From assembly GCA_016302185.1 (NCBI GenBank), contig JAEDOC010000103.1:1-7471 (forward strand): a stretch of 7,471 nt of DNA, read 5' to 3'. This DNA is from Clostridium sp. Its GTDB lineage: Bacteria > Bacillota > Clostridia > Lachnospirales > Lachnospiraceae. Position numbers and translations under genes: made by a program. Under the pieces are notes generated by a model. That model saw only the letters and a list, made by a program, of their open reading frames with translations. It ran no database searches and had not been told where the DNA came from. This document shows, one piece after another, positions 1-5,792 of this stretch; the stretch's first letter is position 1, and every line of letters starts with the position of its first letter.

Positions 1-696
1 GGTAAGACCGAGCGGGATTTCCTGCGGGCGGAGATTGAGATGGTTCCGGCAGTGAAGGCTGTGGATGTGGGACTTGACCGCAGTATGGTAGGCGCCTACG
101 GACAGGATGACAGAGTTTGCGCCTATACAGCGCTGACCGCGGAGATTCAGGCACAGGATCCGGAGTATACGACAGTGACGGTGCTGGTGGACAAGGAAGA
201 GATTGGTTCCATGGGAAATACGGGCCTGAACTCTGATTTTGTGCTTCATTATATTGAGGATCTGGCAGCGGCGGCCGGAGCGGACTGCCGGAAGGTGCTG
301 AGAAATTCCCTCTGCCTTTCCTCTGATGTAGGTGCGGCTTATGATCCCACCTTTTCCAGTGTGTATGAGGAACACAACAGCTGCTATATGAACAAGGGCT
401 GTGTGCTGATTAAATATACCGGTGCCAGAGGAAAATCCGGCAGCAGTGACGCCAGTGCAGAGACGCTGTCGAAGGTAATTGATATCCTGGATCGGGACGG
501 CGTGTACTGGCAGGCCGGTGAGCTGGGGGCAGTAGATGTGGGCGGCGGCGGAACCGTAGCTCTCTATGTGGCCGGACTGGATGTGGATGTGGTGGATCTG
601 GGAGTTCCGATTCTCTCCATGCATTCCCCGTTTGAGCTGGCTTCCAAGCTGGATATCTATAATGCCTACCGTGCTTTCTGTGCATTTTACAGATAA
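1..696 (+). CDS. M18-family zinc aminopeptidase, C-terminal part (5' end outside window)
   Basis: The reading frame is open from base 1 to the TAA at 694-696, so 231 codons are visible and the N-terminal half is missing; M18 enzymes are usually about 430-480 residues. Several family hallmarks are present: GQDDRVC near codons 35-41 (region of the bridging aspartate), DKEEIGSMGNTG (the Glu-Glu pair that supplies the catalytic base and a metal ligand), SSDVGAAYDP (metal-ligand aspartate) and SMHSPFE near the C-terminus (metal-ligand histidine). M18 enzymes are cytosolic dodecameric dinuclear-zinc peptidases that remove N-terminal residues, often acidic ones, from peptides. The internal ATG at base 40 is not the start because homologous sequence continues upstream of it. 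Family assignment is firm; substrate preference cannot be read from this fragment. Confidence 0.93.
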   Translation, partial: GKTERDFLRAEIEMVPAVKAVDVGLDRSMVGAYGQDDRVCAYTALTAEIQAQDPEYTTVTVLVDKEEIGSMGNTGLNSDFVLHYIEDLAAAAGADCRKVLRNSLCLSSDVGAAYDPTFSSVYEEHNSCYMNKGCVLIKYTGARGKSGSSDASAETLSKVIDILDRDGVYWQAGELGAVDVGGGGTVALYVAGLDVDVVDLGVPILSMHSPFELASKLDIYNAYRAFCAFYR

Positions 697-754
697 GGAA
701 GCTTACATAGGAGGGGCAGGATAGAACTGGCAGCCTAATTTAATAAATAGGATC

Positions 755-783
755 TTTTTTTCCGGGACTGTTTGTGGTATGAT
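755..783 (+). promoter_or_regulatory. Candidate extended -10 promoter for the lipoprotein-xpt-HAD cluster
   Basis: TATGAT at 778-783 is preceded directly by TGG (775-777), an extended -10 element. The -35 position 17 bp upstream is a poor T-run (755-760), so recognition would rest on the extended -10. The expected start near 790 gives a leader of about 110 nt before the lipoprotein ATG. This is the only promoter-like site seen in the gap. Confidence 0.45.
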
Positions 784-807
784 ATCTGTTATACGCGGCA
801 GTCCCGG
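762..807 (+). terminator. Inverted repeat, possible terminator of the M18 gene
   Basis: CCGGGACTG (762-770) and CAGTCCCGG (799-807) are perfect 9-bp complements followed by TATTTTTATG. The 28-nt loop is long for an intrinsic terminator, and it contains the candidate -10 element of the next gene. It may therefore be a weak terminator or an operator-type repeat flanking the promoter. Confidence 0.4.
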
Positions 808-840
808 TATTTTTATGACAGATAAGGTGTGGAAGGTCTG

Positions 841-903
841 ATGGAAATGGGGCAGACGCGTGCAGATAGAATGAAAAGAAAAGAAGAGGTTATTACGGCA
901 TGA
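841..903 (+). CDS. Possible 20-residue leader peptide overlapping the lipoprotein start
   Basis: ATG at 841 opens a 20-codon frame (MEMGQTRADRMKRKEEVITA) ending in TGA at 901-903. This stop overlaps the lipoprotein ATG at 900-902 in an ATGA arrangement typical of translational coupling. A GGAAGG sequence at 831-836 could serve as ribosome-binding site for ATG 841 (short spacing) or the in-frame ATG 847 (better spacing). The peptide is basic and resembles nothing I know. The lipoprotein has its own ribosome site within this ORF (AAGAAGAGG, 881-889). A frame this short could arise by chance, so this is a candidate only. Confidence 0.25.
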   Translation: MEMGQTRADRMKRKEEVITA

Positions 904-2006
904 GAAGATTAGTAAAAGCAGGTCTTTGCGGCATGGCGGCAGCGATGCTTGTGACCGCCGGATGTTCCGGAAAGAAGGAAGAAGCGGAGAGCGGTGCGGC
1001 GACAGAGTCGAGCGCGGAGACAGCAGCTGCGGAGACGGAAGCGGAGGAATACGTGGCGGAAAGCAGCGTGAAGCTGGGAGATTATAAAGGAATTGAAGTT
1101 ACCGTTGCCAAGGCCGAGGTAACGGAGGATGAGCTGAACGCACAGATTCAGCAGATCCTGAATTCCAATGCGGAATATGTGGAAGAGGATAAGGCAGCAG
1201 AGCTTGGAGATACGGTAAATATTGATTATAAGGGTCTTCTGGACGGAGAAGCATTTGATGGCGGAACTGCAGAGGGCTATGATCTGGAACTGGGATCCGG
1301 AAGCTTTATTGACGGCTTTGAGGATGGACTGGTCGGAGCAAAGAAGGGTGAGTCCAGGTCTCTGAATTTAACCTTCCCTGAGGCCTACCACAGTGAGGAT
1401 CTGGCAGGAAAGGATGTAGTCTTTGAGGTTACCGTGAATGCGGTAAAGAAGAAGGTGATCCCGGAGCTGACCGACAGCTTTGTTGCGGAGAAGTATCCTG
1501 ATTATGAGAATGCGGAGAAGCTGAAGAGTGAGCTTTATGACGGTATGTTAAAGCAGGAGCAGCAGCGCAGCGATAATCAGAGAGATACGGATATCTTAAA
1601 CCACATTATTGAAAACTCTGAGATTGTATGTTCTACGGATGATATTGATGATGCGTATAATGTACAGCTGAATTCTTACATTACCATGATTACCGGTTAT
1701 GGTATGGATTTAAAGAGCTATGCCGGCATGCTGGGTATGACCGAGGATGATTTCAAGGGCCAGGTCAGAGAGATGGCGAAGGAGATGGCAAAGCAGGAAC
1801 TGGTATTAAAAGAGATTGCCAGAGCGGAGAATATCACGGTGGACGATGCGGAAAAAGAGCAGATGGCGAAGGATTACGGCTATGAGAATGTGGAAGCGAT
1901 GCTCAAGAATGTCAACATCACACAGGAGATGATTGATGATACGGCATTGATGCAGAAGACACTGGAGTTTCTGGCAGAGAATGCCAAAGTTACGGTAGAG
2001 GAATAA
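900..2006 (+). CDS. Trigger-factor-like FKBP-type peptidyl-prolyl isomerase, lipoprotein
   Basis: This 368-residue protein starts with a basic then hydrophobic signal (MRRLVKAGLC...) ending in LVTAGC, so Cys22 is the likely lipidated residue. The -3 threonine is slightly unusual for a lipobox. A Glu/Ala/Ser-rich linker (about 23-55) follows. Residues 60-100 look like the linker preceding the PPIase domain of trigger factor. An FKBP domain lies at about 101-185, with Y110, F119-D120, the FIDGFEDGLVGAKKGE core and VVFEVTVNAV. The remainder (about 186-368) is helical and resembles the trigger factor/SurA chaperone arm. The N-terminal ribosome-binding domain of true trigger factor is replaced by the lipoprotein signal, so the protein should act outside the membrane as a foldase. 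The RBS AAGAAGAGG (881-889) supports this start. There is no terminator before xpt, so cotranscription is likely. Confidence 0.88.
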   Translation: MRRLVKAGLCGMAAAMLVTAGCSGKKEEAESGAATESSAETAAAETEAEEYVAESSVKLGDYKGIEVTVAKAEVTEDELNAQIQQILNSNAEYVEEDKAAELGDTVNIDYKGLLDGEAFDGGTAEGYDLELGSGSFIDGFEDGLVGAKKGESRSLNLTFPEAYHSEDLAGKDVVFEVTVNAVKKKVIPELTDSFVAEKYPDYENAEKLKSELYDGMLKQEQQRSDNQRDTDILNHIIENSEIVCSTDDIDDAYNVQLNSYITMITGYGMDLKSYAGMLGMTEDDFKGQVREMAKEMAKQELVLKEIARAENITVDDAEKEQMAKDYGYENVEAMLKNVNITQEMIDDTALMQKTLEFLAENAKVTVEE

Positions 2007-2075
2007 GCACACTGCAGATGCAGCTGCAGGGAGATAACCAGAAGAGCCATACAAAAGCGAGCGGGGGAACAGAAT

Positions 2076-2660
2076 ATGAAGATTTTGATGGACAGAATCC
2101 GGAAGGACGGCGTTGTTAAGGCCGGAAACGTATTGAAGGTTGACAAGTTCTTAAACCATCAGATGGACATCGACCTGTTTAAGGAGATTGGAAAGGAATT
2201 CAAGAGGAGATTTGAGGGAGAGGAGATCAACAAGATCCTGACCATCGAGGCATCGGGTATCGGGATTGCCTGCATCGTTGCAGAGTATTTCGGCGTTCCG
2301 GTGGTATTTGCCAAGAAGACAAAGACCAAGAATATTGCAGGTGATGTGTATACCACCAAGGTAGAGTCGTTTACTCACGGAACGGTATATGACATCATTG
2401 TTTCCAAGGAATTTTTAGGAAAGGGAGACAAGGTTCTGGTCATTGATGATTTTCTTGCCAAGGGAGCAGCACTGGATGGCTTAACCACTCTGATTCGGGA
2501 ATCTGGGGCAGAGCTGGTGGGTGCCGGTATTGTCATAGAGAAGGGCTTCCAGGACGGAGGACAGCGGCTTCGTGAGAAGGGCATCCGGGTGGAGTCTCTC
2601 GCGATTGTTGACAGCATGGATGACAAGACAGGAGAAATTGTATTTAGAAATGAAGAATAG
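2076..2660 (+). CDS. xpt: Xanthine phosphoribosyltransferase
   Basis: This 194-residue type I phosphoribosyltransferase matches the length and layout of Bacillus subtilis Xpt. It has the N-terminal LKVDKFLNHQ segment (20-29), TIEASGIG (56-63), VPVVFAKK (74-81) and the PRPP-binding loop VLVIDDFLAKGAA (120-132) with its paired aspartates. Near the C-terminus are GIVIEKGFQDGG and RVESLA. The enzyme converts xanthine plus PRPP to XMP in cytosolic purine salvage. The start follows a GCGGGGGAA ribosome site with about 7-nt spacing. It lies 69 bp after the lipoprotein gene, and its 3' end overlaps the HAD gene by 11 bp, indicating a shared transcript. The 69-bp gap cannot hold the purine riboswitch that precedes B. 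subtilis xpt, and none was seen there. Confidence 0.95.
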   Translation: MKILMDRIRKDGVVKAGNVLKVDKFLNHQMDIDLFKEIGKEFKRRFEGEEINKILTIEASGIGIACIVAEYFGVPVVFAKKTKTKNIAGDVYTTKVESFTHGTVYDIIVSKEFLGKGDKVLVIDDFLAKGAALDGLTTLIRESGAELVGAGIVIEKGFQDGGQRLREKGIRVESLAIVDSMDDKTGEIVFRNEE

Positions 2661-3501
2661 AAAAGCGTTATTTTTCGATATTGACGGAACGTTATTCAGT
2701 GACAAAGTAAGGCAAGTACCGCAGAGCGCGGTGCTTGCCTTAAAAAAAACAAGAAAACAGGGAAATCTGGTATTTATTAATACGGGGCGCACCTGGTGTC
2801 AGACAAGGGAGATTCGGCAGACCGTGGAAACAGACGGGCTCTGCTGCGGCTGCGGCACATATCTTACGGGAATTGCCCCGGAGGAAGCGGGCAGCTCCGA
2901 TGCGGGCAGGCGACAGGAAGATGCGCAGGAGCGGCAGGAGGTTCTGTATCAACTTCAGATTCAGCCGGAGCGGGCAGCGGAGATCCTGACCGCTCTGGAA
3001 CAGTGCCGGATGGATGCGGTTCTGGAAGGAGCAGATGCCTGCTGGATGGCGCCGGGCGGCCCACGGACGGGGATGATGCGGAGAATCCGGGATGTATTGA
3101 AGTTAAGTGGTTCTCTTGCAGATACCGGCTGGTGGGATCCGGCCTTAGGAATCAATAAATTCTGTGTCTGCGCGGAGGAGGGCGGCTGCCCGGAAGCATT
3201 TTTTAAAACGATTCCGGATTTTGATGTGATCGATCGGGGAAACGGCTTCTATGAATGCGTACCTCAGGGGCATTCCAAGGCGACTGCGATTGAGATGATA
3301 CTGCATACATACGGAATTGCAAAGCAGGATGCCTGGGTCTTCGGTGACAGCACTAATGATCTGGCCATGTTTCAATATGCGGAGAACGCAGTTTTGATGG
3401 GAGCACATGATAAGGAACTGGAGCCCTATGCCACATTTGTGACGCGGACGGTGGAAGAGGACGGAATCTTCTGGGCGATGGAGCAGCTGGGACTTTTGTA
3501 G
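2650..3501 (+). CDS. HAD-superfamily hydrolase, Cof/IIB type
   Basis: Read from ATG 2650 the protein has 283 residues, normal for Cof-type phosphatases. The four HAD motifs are present: motif I FFDIDGTLF with nucleophile D10 and acid/base D12; motif II FINTGR with T45; motif III lysine K210 in PQGHSKATAI; and motif IV VFGDSTNDLAMF with D233 and D237. A C2-type cap lies between motifs II and III. These cytosolic enzymes hydrolyse sugar phosphates, FMN, PLP or similar; the substrate is not predictable. The frame is open upstream to 2572, but homology begins at MKNRKALFFD and an 11-bp overlap with xpt suggests translational coupling. An in-frame TTG at 2638, four bases after GGAGAA-like sequence, is an alternative start. 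Residues about 75-98 form a polar Glu/Arg/Gln-rich insertion. No terminator was found after the TAG. Confidence 0.92.
   Translation: MKNRKALFFDIDGTLFSDKVRQVPQSAVLALKKTRKQGNLVFINTGRTWCQTREIRQTVETDGLCCGCGTYLTGIAPEEAGSSDAGRRQEDAQERQEVLYQLQIQPERAAEILTALEQCRMDAVLEGADACWMAPGGPRTGMMRRIRDVLKLSGSLADTGWWDPALGINKFCVCAEEGGCPEAFFKTIPDFDVIDRGNGFYECVPQGHSKATAIEMILHTYGIAKQDAWVFGDSTNDLAMFQYAENAVLMGAHDKELEPYATFVTRTVEEDGIFWAMEQLGLL
2708..2742 (+). repeat. Strong intragenic hairpin in the 5' part of the HAD gene
   Basis: AAGGCAAGTACCGC (2709-2722) pairs with GCGGTGCTTGCCTT (2728-2741) across a 5-nt loop. There is a single T-G wobble, and T2708-A2742 extends the stem to 15 pairs. It is followed by an A-run rather than a T-run, so it is not an intrinsic terminator on the + strand. 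It starts about 48 nt after the xpt stop codon. Confidence 0.6.
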
Positions 3502-3565
3502 GAGAAGAAGGGGAAACAATTTCTGAAAATCATCCATACAAAGGGAAGGGAAACAGCTATATTGA

Positions 3566-3594
3566 TTGACAAATAATTCAAATTTTGATATCAT
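3566..3594 (+). promoter_or_regulatory. Strong promoter of the hemerythrin gene
   Basis: TTGACA (3566-3571), a 17-bp spacer and TATCAT (3589-3594), with an extended -10 TGA at 3586-3588, form a near-consensus sigma-A promoter. The predicted start is near 3601, leaving a leader of about 55 nt. Confidence 0.85.
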
Positions 3595-3638
3595 ATTATC
3601 AGTAAAAACTACTATTATTATCATAAATATGAGATAAT
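3586..3638. promoter_or_regulatory. AT-rich operator-like palindromes over the hemerythrin promoter
   Basis: The 16-mer TGATATCATATTATCA (3586-3601) is palindromic at 12 of 16 positions and covers the -10 element and start site. A second pair, ATTATC (3617-3622) and GATAAT (3633-3638), lies just downstream. The half-site ATTATCA resembles Fur-type boxes, but the central spacing does not fit the Fur consensus exactly, and AT-rich DNA yields such matches readily. Confidence 0.35.
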
Positions 3639-3655
3639 CAGAAAGGGGAACTACC

Positions 3656-4078
3656 ATGAGAGCGCAGTTTGATGAAACTTTATTTACAGGCAATGAATTG
3701 ATTGACGGACAGCACAAGGAATTGATCGAGCGGATCTGCAAGCTTCAGATTCTCTGCGAGAACGACAAGCCGGCGAAGGAGGAGGCGATCCGTCTTCTGG
3801 AGTATTTATCTGATTACACCGATTTCCATTTCGGGGAAGAGGAGAAGCTTCAGGAAGCGATTGAATATCCTGGAATTGCAGATCATAAGAAGAAACATGA
3901 GGAGCTTCGCGGAACAGTAAAGAAGTTAAAAGAGATGTTGGAGACAGAGGGAGCAACCGAGGCTTTTGTAGAGAGCTTAAATAAAGATGTAACCGAGTGG
4001 TTATATTACCATATCAAGGGCTTCGATCGTTCTGTAGCGGAATATGCATTTATGAGAGATAACGAGAATCGTCTGTAA
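3656..4078 (+). CDS. Bacteriohemerythrin
   Basis: This is a 140-residue single-domain hemerythrin. All seven di-iron ligands are visible in the usual order and spacing: H20 (ELIDGQHKEL), H58 and E62 (HFGEEE), H77 and H81 (HKKKH), H119 and D124 (HIKGFD). The four-helix-bundle domain fills the whole protein, with no attached sensory or membrane domain. Such proteins bind O2 reversibly at a non-heme di-iron site, and in anaerobes they are thought to help with oxygen handling or oxidative stress. The usual N-terminal tryptophan before the first helix is replaced by F5. The start is fixed by AAAGGGG (3642-3648) seven bases upstream. It has its own consensus promoter and the next gene has another, so it is probably monocistronic. 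Family and metal ligands are certain; physiological role is inferred. Confidence 0.94.
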   Translation: MRAQFDETLFTGNELIDGQHKELIERICKLQILCENDKPAKEEAIRLLEYLSDYTDFHFGEEEKLQEAIEYPGIADHKKKHEELRGTVKKLKEMLETEGATEAFVESLNKDVTEWLYYHIKGFDRSVAEYAFMRDNENRL

Positions 4079-4145
4079 TAAGAGGAGATTTTTTCTTGTA
4101 AAATCAGATTTTTTTAAGTTTTTATGTCAGGTGACAGATTTTCCC

Positions 4146-4174
4146 TTGTGATAACGCCAAACTTTTAGTATAAT
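4146..4174 (+). promoter_or_regulatory. Strong promoter of the PRTase-like gene
   Basis: TTGTGA (4146-4151), a 17-bp spacer and a perfect TATAAT (4169-4174) match the sigma-A consensus. The start would be near 4181, leaving a leader of under 30 nt that contains the ribosome site. Confidence 0.82.
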
Positions 4175-4208
4175 AAAAGAAGAAAAACAGAGAGAAGGGG
4201 GCGTTACT

Positions 4209-4853
4209 ATGGAGAATGGGAACAAGTACACGAAGATTAAGACGTTTGGAACCGATGTACCGCTGAAGATTCGTTCCGGTCACTTTGCGACAAACCATGC
4301 GCATATCAATTATTATATTGATATGACGACCATGAAGGCCAGAACCAGCGAGGCGCAGGAGGTTGCCAGAGCTCTGGTAGGTATGTACCTGAATGATACC
4401 GTGGTAGATACCATCGTCTGTATGGAAGGTACCGAGGTGATTGGCGCATTCCTTGCGGAGGAGCTGGCGAAGAGCGGCTTCTTAAACGTAAACGCTCACA
4501 AGACCATCTATGTGGTAAGCCCGGAGTTCAATAACAACAGCCAGATTATTTTCCGTGACAATCTGATTCCGATGATTCAGGGAAAACACGTGATGATTCT
4601 GATGGCGACGGTTACTTCCGGCCTGACTGCCAACAAGGCGATGGAATGTATCCAGTACTACGGAGGAATTCTGACGGGAATCTCGGCCGCCTTCAGTGCG
4701 TTGAGCGAAGTGAACGGCATGCCGGTGAAGTCAGTGTTCGGCAAAAAGGATCTTCCGGATTATGCCTACTATGATTACAGAAGCTGTCCGTACTGCAAGG
4801 CAGGAAAGCGGCTGGATGCGCTGGTAAATACGTTTGGCTATTCCTCTTTGTAG
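4209..4853 (+). CDS. Phosphoribosyltransferase-like protein with atypical PRPP loop and CxxC tail
   Basis: This 214-residue protein resembles the clostridial proteins usually labelled orotate phosphoribosyltransferase. Markers are GHFATNHAHINYYIDMT (24-40), TIVCMEGTEVIGAFLAEEL (68-86), YVVSPEF (101-107) and a loop at 127-141, HVMILMATVTSGLTA. This loop sits where type I PRTases carry their PRPP motif (hydrophobics, two acidic residues, then TG/SG). Here Met and Ala occupy the acidic positions and only TSG remains. The C-terminus has CPYC (C193 and C196) followed by KAGKRLDALVNTFGYSSL, a short cysteine-pair tail not found in classical PyrE. It could be a PRTase with altered chemistry or a nucleotide-binding regulator. 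No pyrimidine biosynthesis gene is nearby. The RBS AGAAGGGGG (4193-4201) sets the start. It is transcribed alone from its own promoter to a strong terminator. The fold call is good; the enzymatic call is weak. Confidence 0.75.
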   Translation: MENGNKYTKIKTFGTDVPLKIRSGHFATNHAHINYYIDMTTMKARTSEAQEVARALVGMYLNDTVVDTIVCMEGTEVIGAFLAEELAKSGFLNVNAHKTIYVVSPEFNNNSQIIFRDNLIPMIQGKHVMILMATVTSGLTANKAMECIQYYGGILTGISAAFSALSEVNGMPVKSVFGKKDLPDYAYYDYRSCPYCKAGKRLDALVNTFGYSSL

Positions 4854-4873
4854 GCGAAAGAGCCGGAACGCGC

Positions 4874-4900
4874 TTGACTCCGCGGAATAAAAAATAATAA
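4874..4900 (+). promoter_or_regulatory. Weak candidate promoter ahead of the recombinase
   Basis: TTGACT (4874-4879) is followed after 15 bp by TAATAA (4895-4900), or after 18 bp by TAAAAC. Spacing is suboptimal in both. A start near 4907 would fall inside the left arm of the terminator hairpin, so transcripts from here would form only a shortened stem. Confidence 0.25.
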
Positions 4901-4942
4901 AACGATACCGAAAGTATTATCCACTTTCGGTATCGTTTTTTT
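4899..4942 (+). terminator. Strong intrinsic terminator after the PRTase-like gene
   Basis: AAAACGATACCGAAAGT (4899-4915) and ACTTTCGGTATCGTTTT (4923-4939) are perfect 17-bp complements with a 7-nt loop. T4936-T4942 form the U-tract. The A-rich left flank means it could also stop transcription on the - strand. It ends only 19 bp before the recombinase ATG. Confidence 0.93.
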
Positions 4943-4961
4943 ATATAGAGGAGGAAAAAAC

Positions 4962-5567
4962 ATGAAGCAGCGCGTATACGGGTATGTTCGTGTGTCCAGC
5001 AGAGATCAGAACGAGGCAAGGCAGCTGGTTGCGCTAAAACCATATCAGATTCCGGCGGAGCACATTTTCATTGACAAGCTGAGCGGAAAGGATTTCAACC
5101 GTCCGGAATACCGTCGTCTGTTAAGAAAAACCAGGGAGGGGGATCTGATTATTGTAAAGAGCATCGATCGTCTGGGAAGAAATTATGAAGAGATTCTGGA
5201 ACAGTGGCAGCTGATTACCAAAAAGCTGAAGGCGGATATCCTGGTCATAGACATGCCGCTTTTAGATACCCGGGCCAGAGACGGCAGCCTCACCGGTATC
5301 TTCATCTCCGATCTGGTGCTGCAGATCTTAAGCTATGTGGCACAGACGGAACGGGAGAATATCCGTCAGAGGCAGCGGGAGGGAATCCAGGCGGCCAAGG
5401 CCCAGGGGGTGAAATTTGGCCGTCCCAGGCTGGAAAAGCCCAAGGGATATTTGGAGATTTTCCGCCGCATCCGGTCCGGCGCCCTGACGATAACCGCGGG
5501 GGCGCAGTATCTCGGTATCTCTCCCCGGACGCTGAAACGGTGGATGGAAGAGGAAAAAGTCGGATGA
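4962..5567 (+). CDS. Small serine recombinase (resolvase/invertase family)
   Basis: The 201-residue protein has the length and order of a classical resolvase. The catalytic N-terminal domain (about 3-130) contains YVRVSSRDQ with R10 and nucleophile S12, the DKLSGKDFNRPEY segment (38-50), and SIDRLGRNYEEI with D69, R70 and R73. The dimerisation E-helix (about 122-146) leads to GRPRLEKP and a C-terminal helix-turn-helix (about 172-195, ITAGAQYLGISPRTLKRW). Such enzymes cut all four strands and rotate to resolve or invert DNA at short res/gix-like sites. No transposase gene lies next to it, so it is an orphan here. The RBS GAGGAGG (4948-4954) with 7-nt spacing fixes the start. Its promoter is unclear because a strong terminator sits directly upstream. 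All catalytic residues seem intact. Confidence 0.92.
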   Translation: MKQRVYGYVRVSSRDQNEARQLVALKPYQIPAEHIFIDKLSGKDFNRPEYRRLLRKTREGDLIIVKSIDRLGRNYEEILEQWQLITKKLKADILVIDMPLLDTRARDGSLTGIFISDLVLQILSYVAQTERENIRQRQREGIQAAKAQGVKFGRPRLEKPKGYLEIFRRIRSGALTITAGAQYLGISPRTLKRWMEEEKVG

Positions 5568-5607
5568 GTTTTGGAAATAAGGTAGACTTTTTGCCGGTAG
5601 GAAAACG

Positions 5608-5670
5608 GCTACGCCAGTTTGGGAGAAAAAAGCAAAATCGCGTCAGCGGCTTCTTTTTTTTATCTTTTTT
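5608..5670 (+). terminator. Probable terminator of the recombinase gene
   Basis: GCTACGC (5608-5614) can pair with GCGTCAGC (5640-5647) with one bulged C. The T-rich run TTCTTTTTTTTATCTTTTTT (5651-5670) follows. The loop is long (25 nt) and other foldings are possible, so the exact stem is uncertain, but the T-run just before the next gene's control region suggests termination. Confidence 0.45.
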
Positions 5671-5671
5671 C

Positions 5672-5758
5672 TGAACAAATGATGCATTTATACTACAAGT
5701 GATATTTTGTTCATTATATCACTGCCTCCGGCAAAAAGTCTGCTTTTTGTCAAAGGAG
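5672..5758. repeat. Cluster of inverted repeats upstream of the BTAD regulator
   Basis: Three perfect or near-perfect repeats lie together. TGAACAAA (5672-5679) complements TTTGTTCA (5706-5713). AGTGATAT (5698-5705) complements ATATCACT (5716-5723). GGCAAAAAG (5730-5738) pairs with CTTTTTGTC (5743-5751) around the loop TCTG, with CTCC (5726-5729) and GGAG (5755-5758) adding an outer stem. A possible -10, TATACT (5689-5694), lies between the first arms but lacks a good -35. The region could hold operators for the regulator, a structured leader, or recombinase sub-sites. Confidence 0.5.
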
Positions 5759-5792
5759 ACCCTGGAGAAAGCATCGATATTCATGCGGCCCC

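Noticed and set aside
709..726. AGGAGGGG sequence just after the M18 stop, a good Shine-Dalgarno
   Set aside because: No usable start codon or open frame follows (CTG GCA GCC TAA is the longest near frame). It may be a relic or chance.
2018..2119. 33-codon frame from ATG 2018 overlapping the xpt start
   Set aside because: It has no ribosome site and mostly overlaps xpt out of frame. The CTGCAG repeats around it are short and not a terminator.
2796..3158. 120-codon + strand ORF and several - strand ORFs inside the HAD gene
   Set aside because: They are Gly/Ser/Arg- or Pro-rich shadows of a GC-rich part of the HAD gene, whose four catalytic motifs prove its frame.
3145..3741. 198-codon - strand ORF spanning the HAD 3' end, the hemerythrin promoter and the hemerythrin start
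   Set aside because: It overlaps two well-supported genes and a consensus promoter, and its translation resembles no protein family.
4087..4120. A/T-rich hairpin GATTTT/AAAATC followed by T-runs after the hemerythrin gene
   Set aside because: The 6-bp stem has a single G-C pair and is too weak to call a terminator, although some termination in this T-rich stretch is possible.
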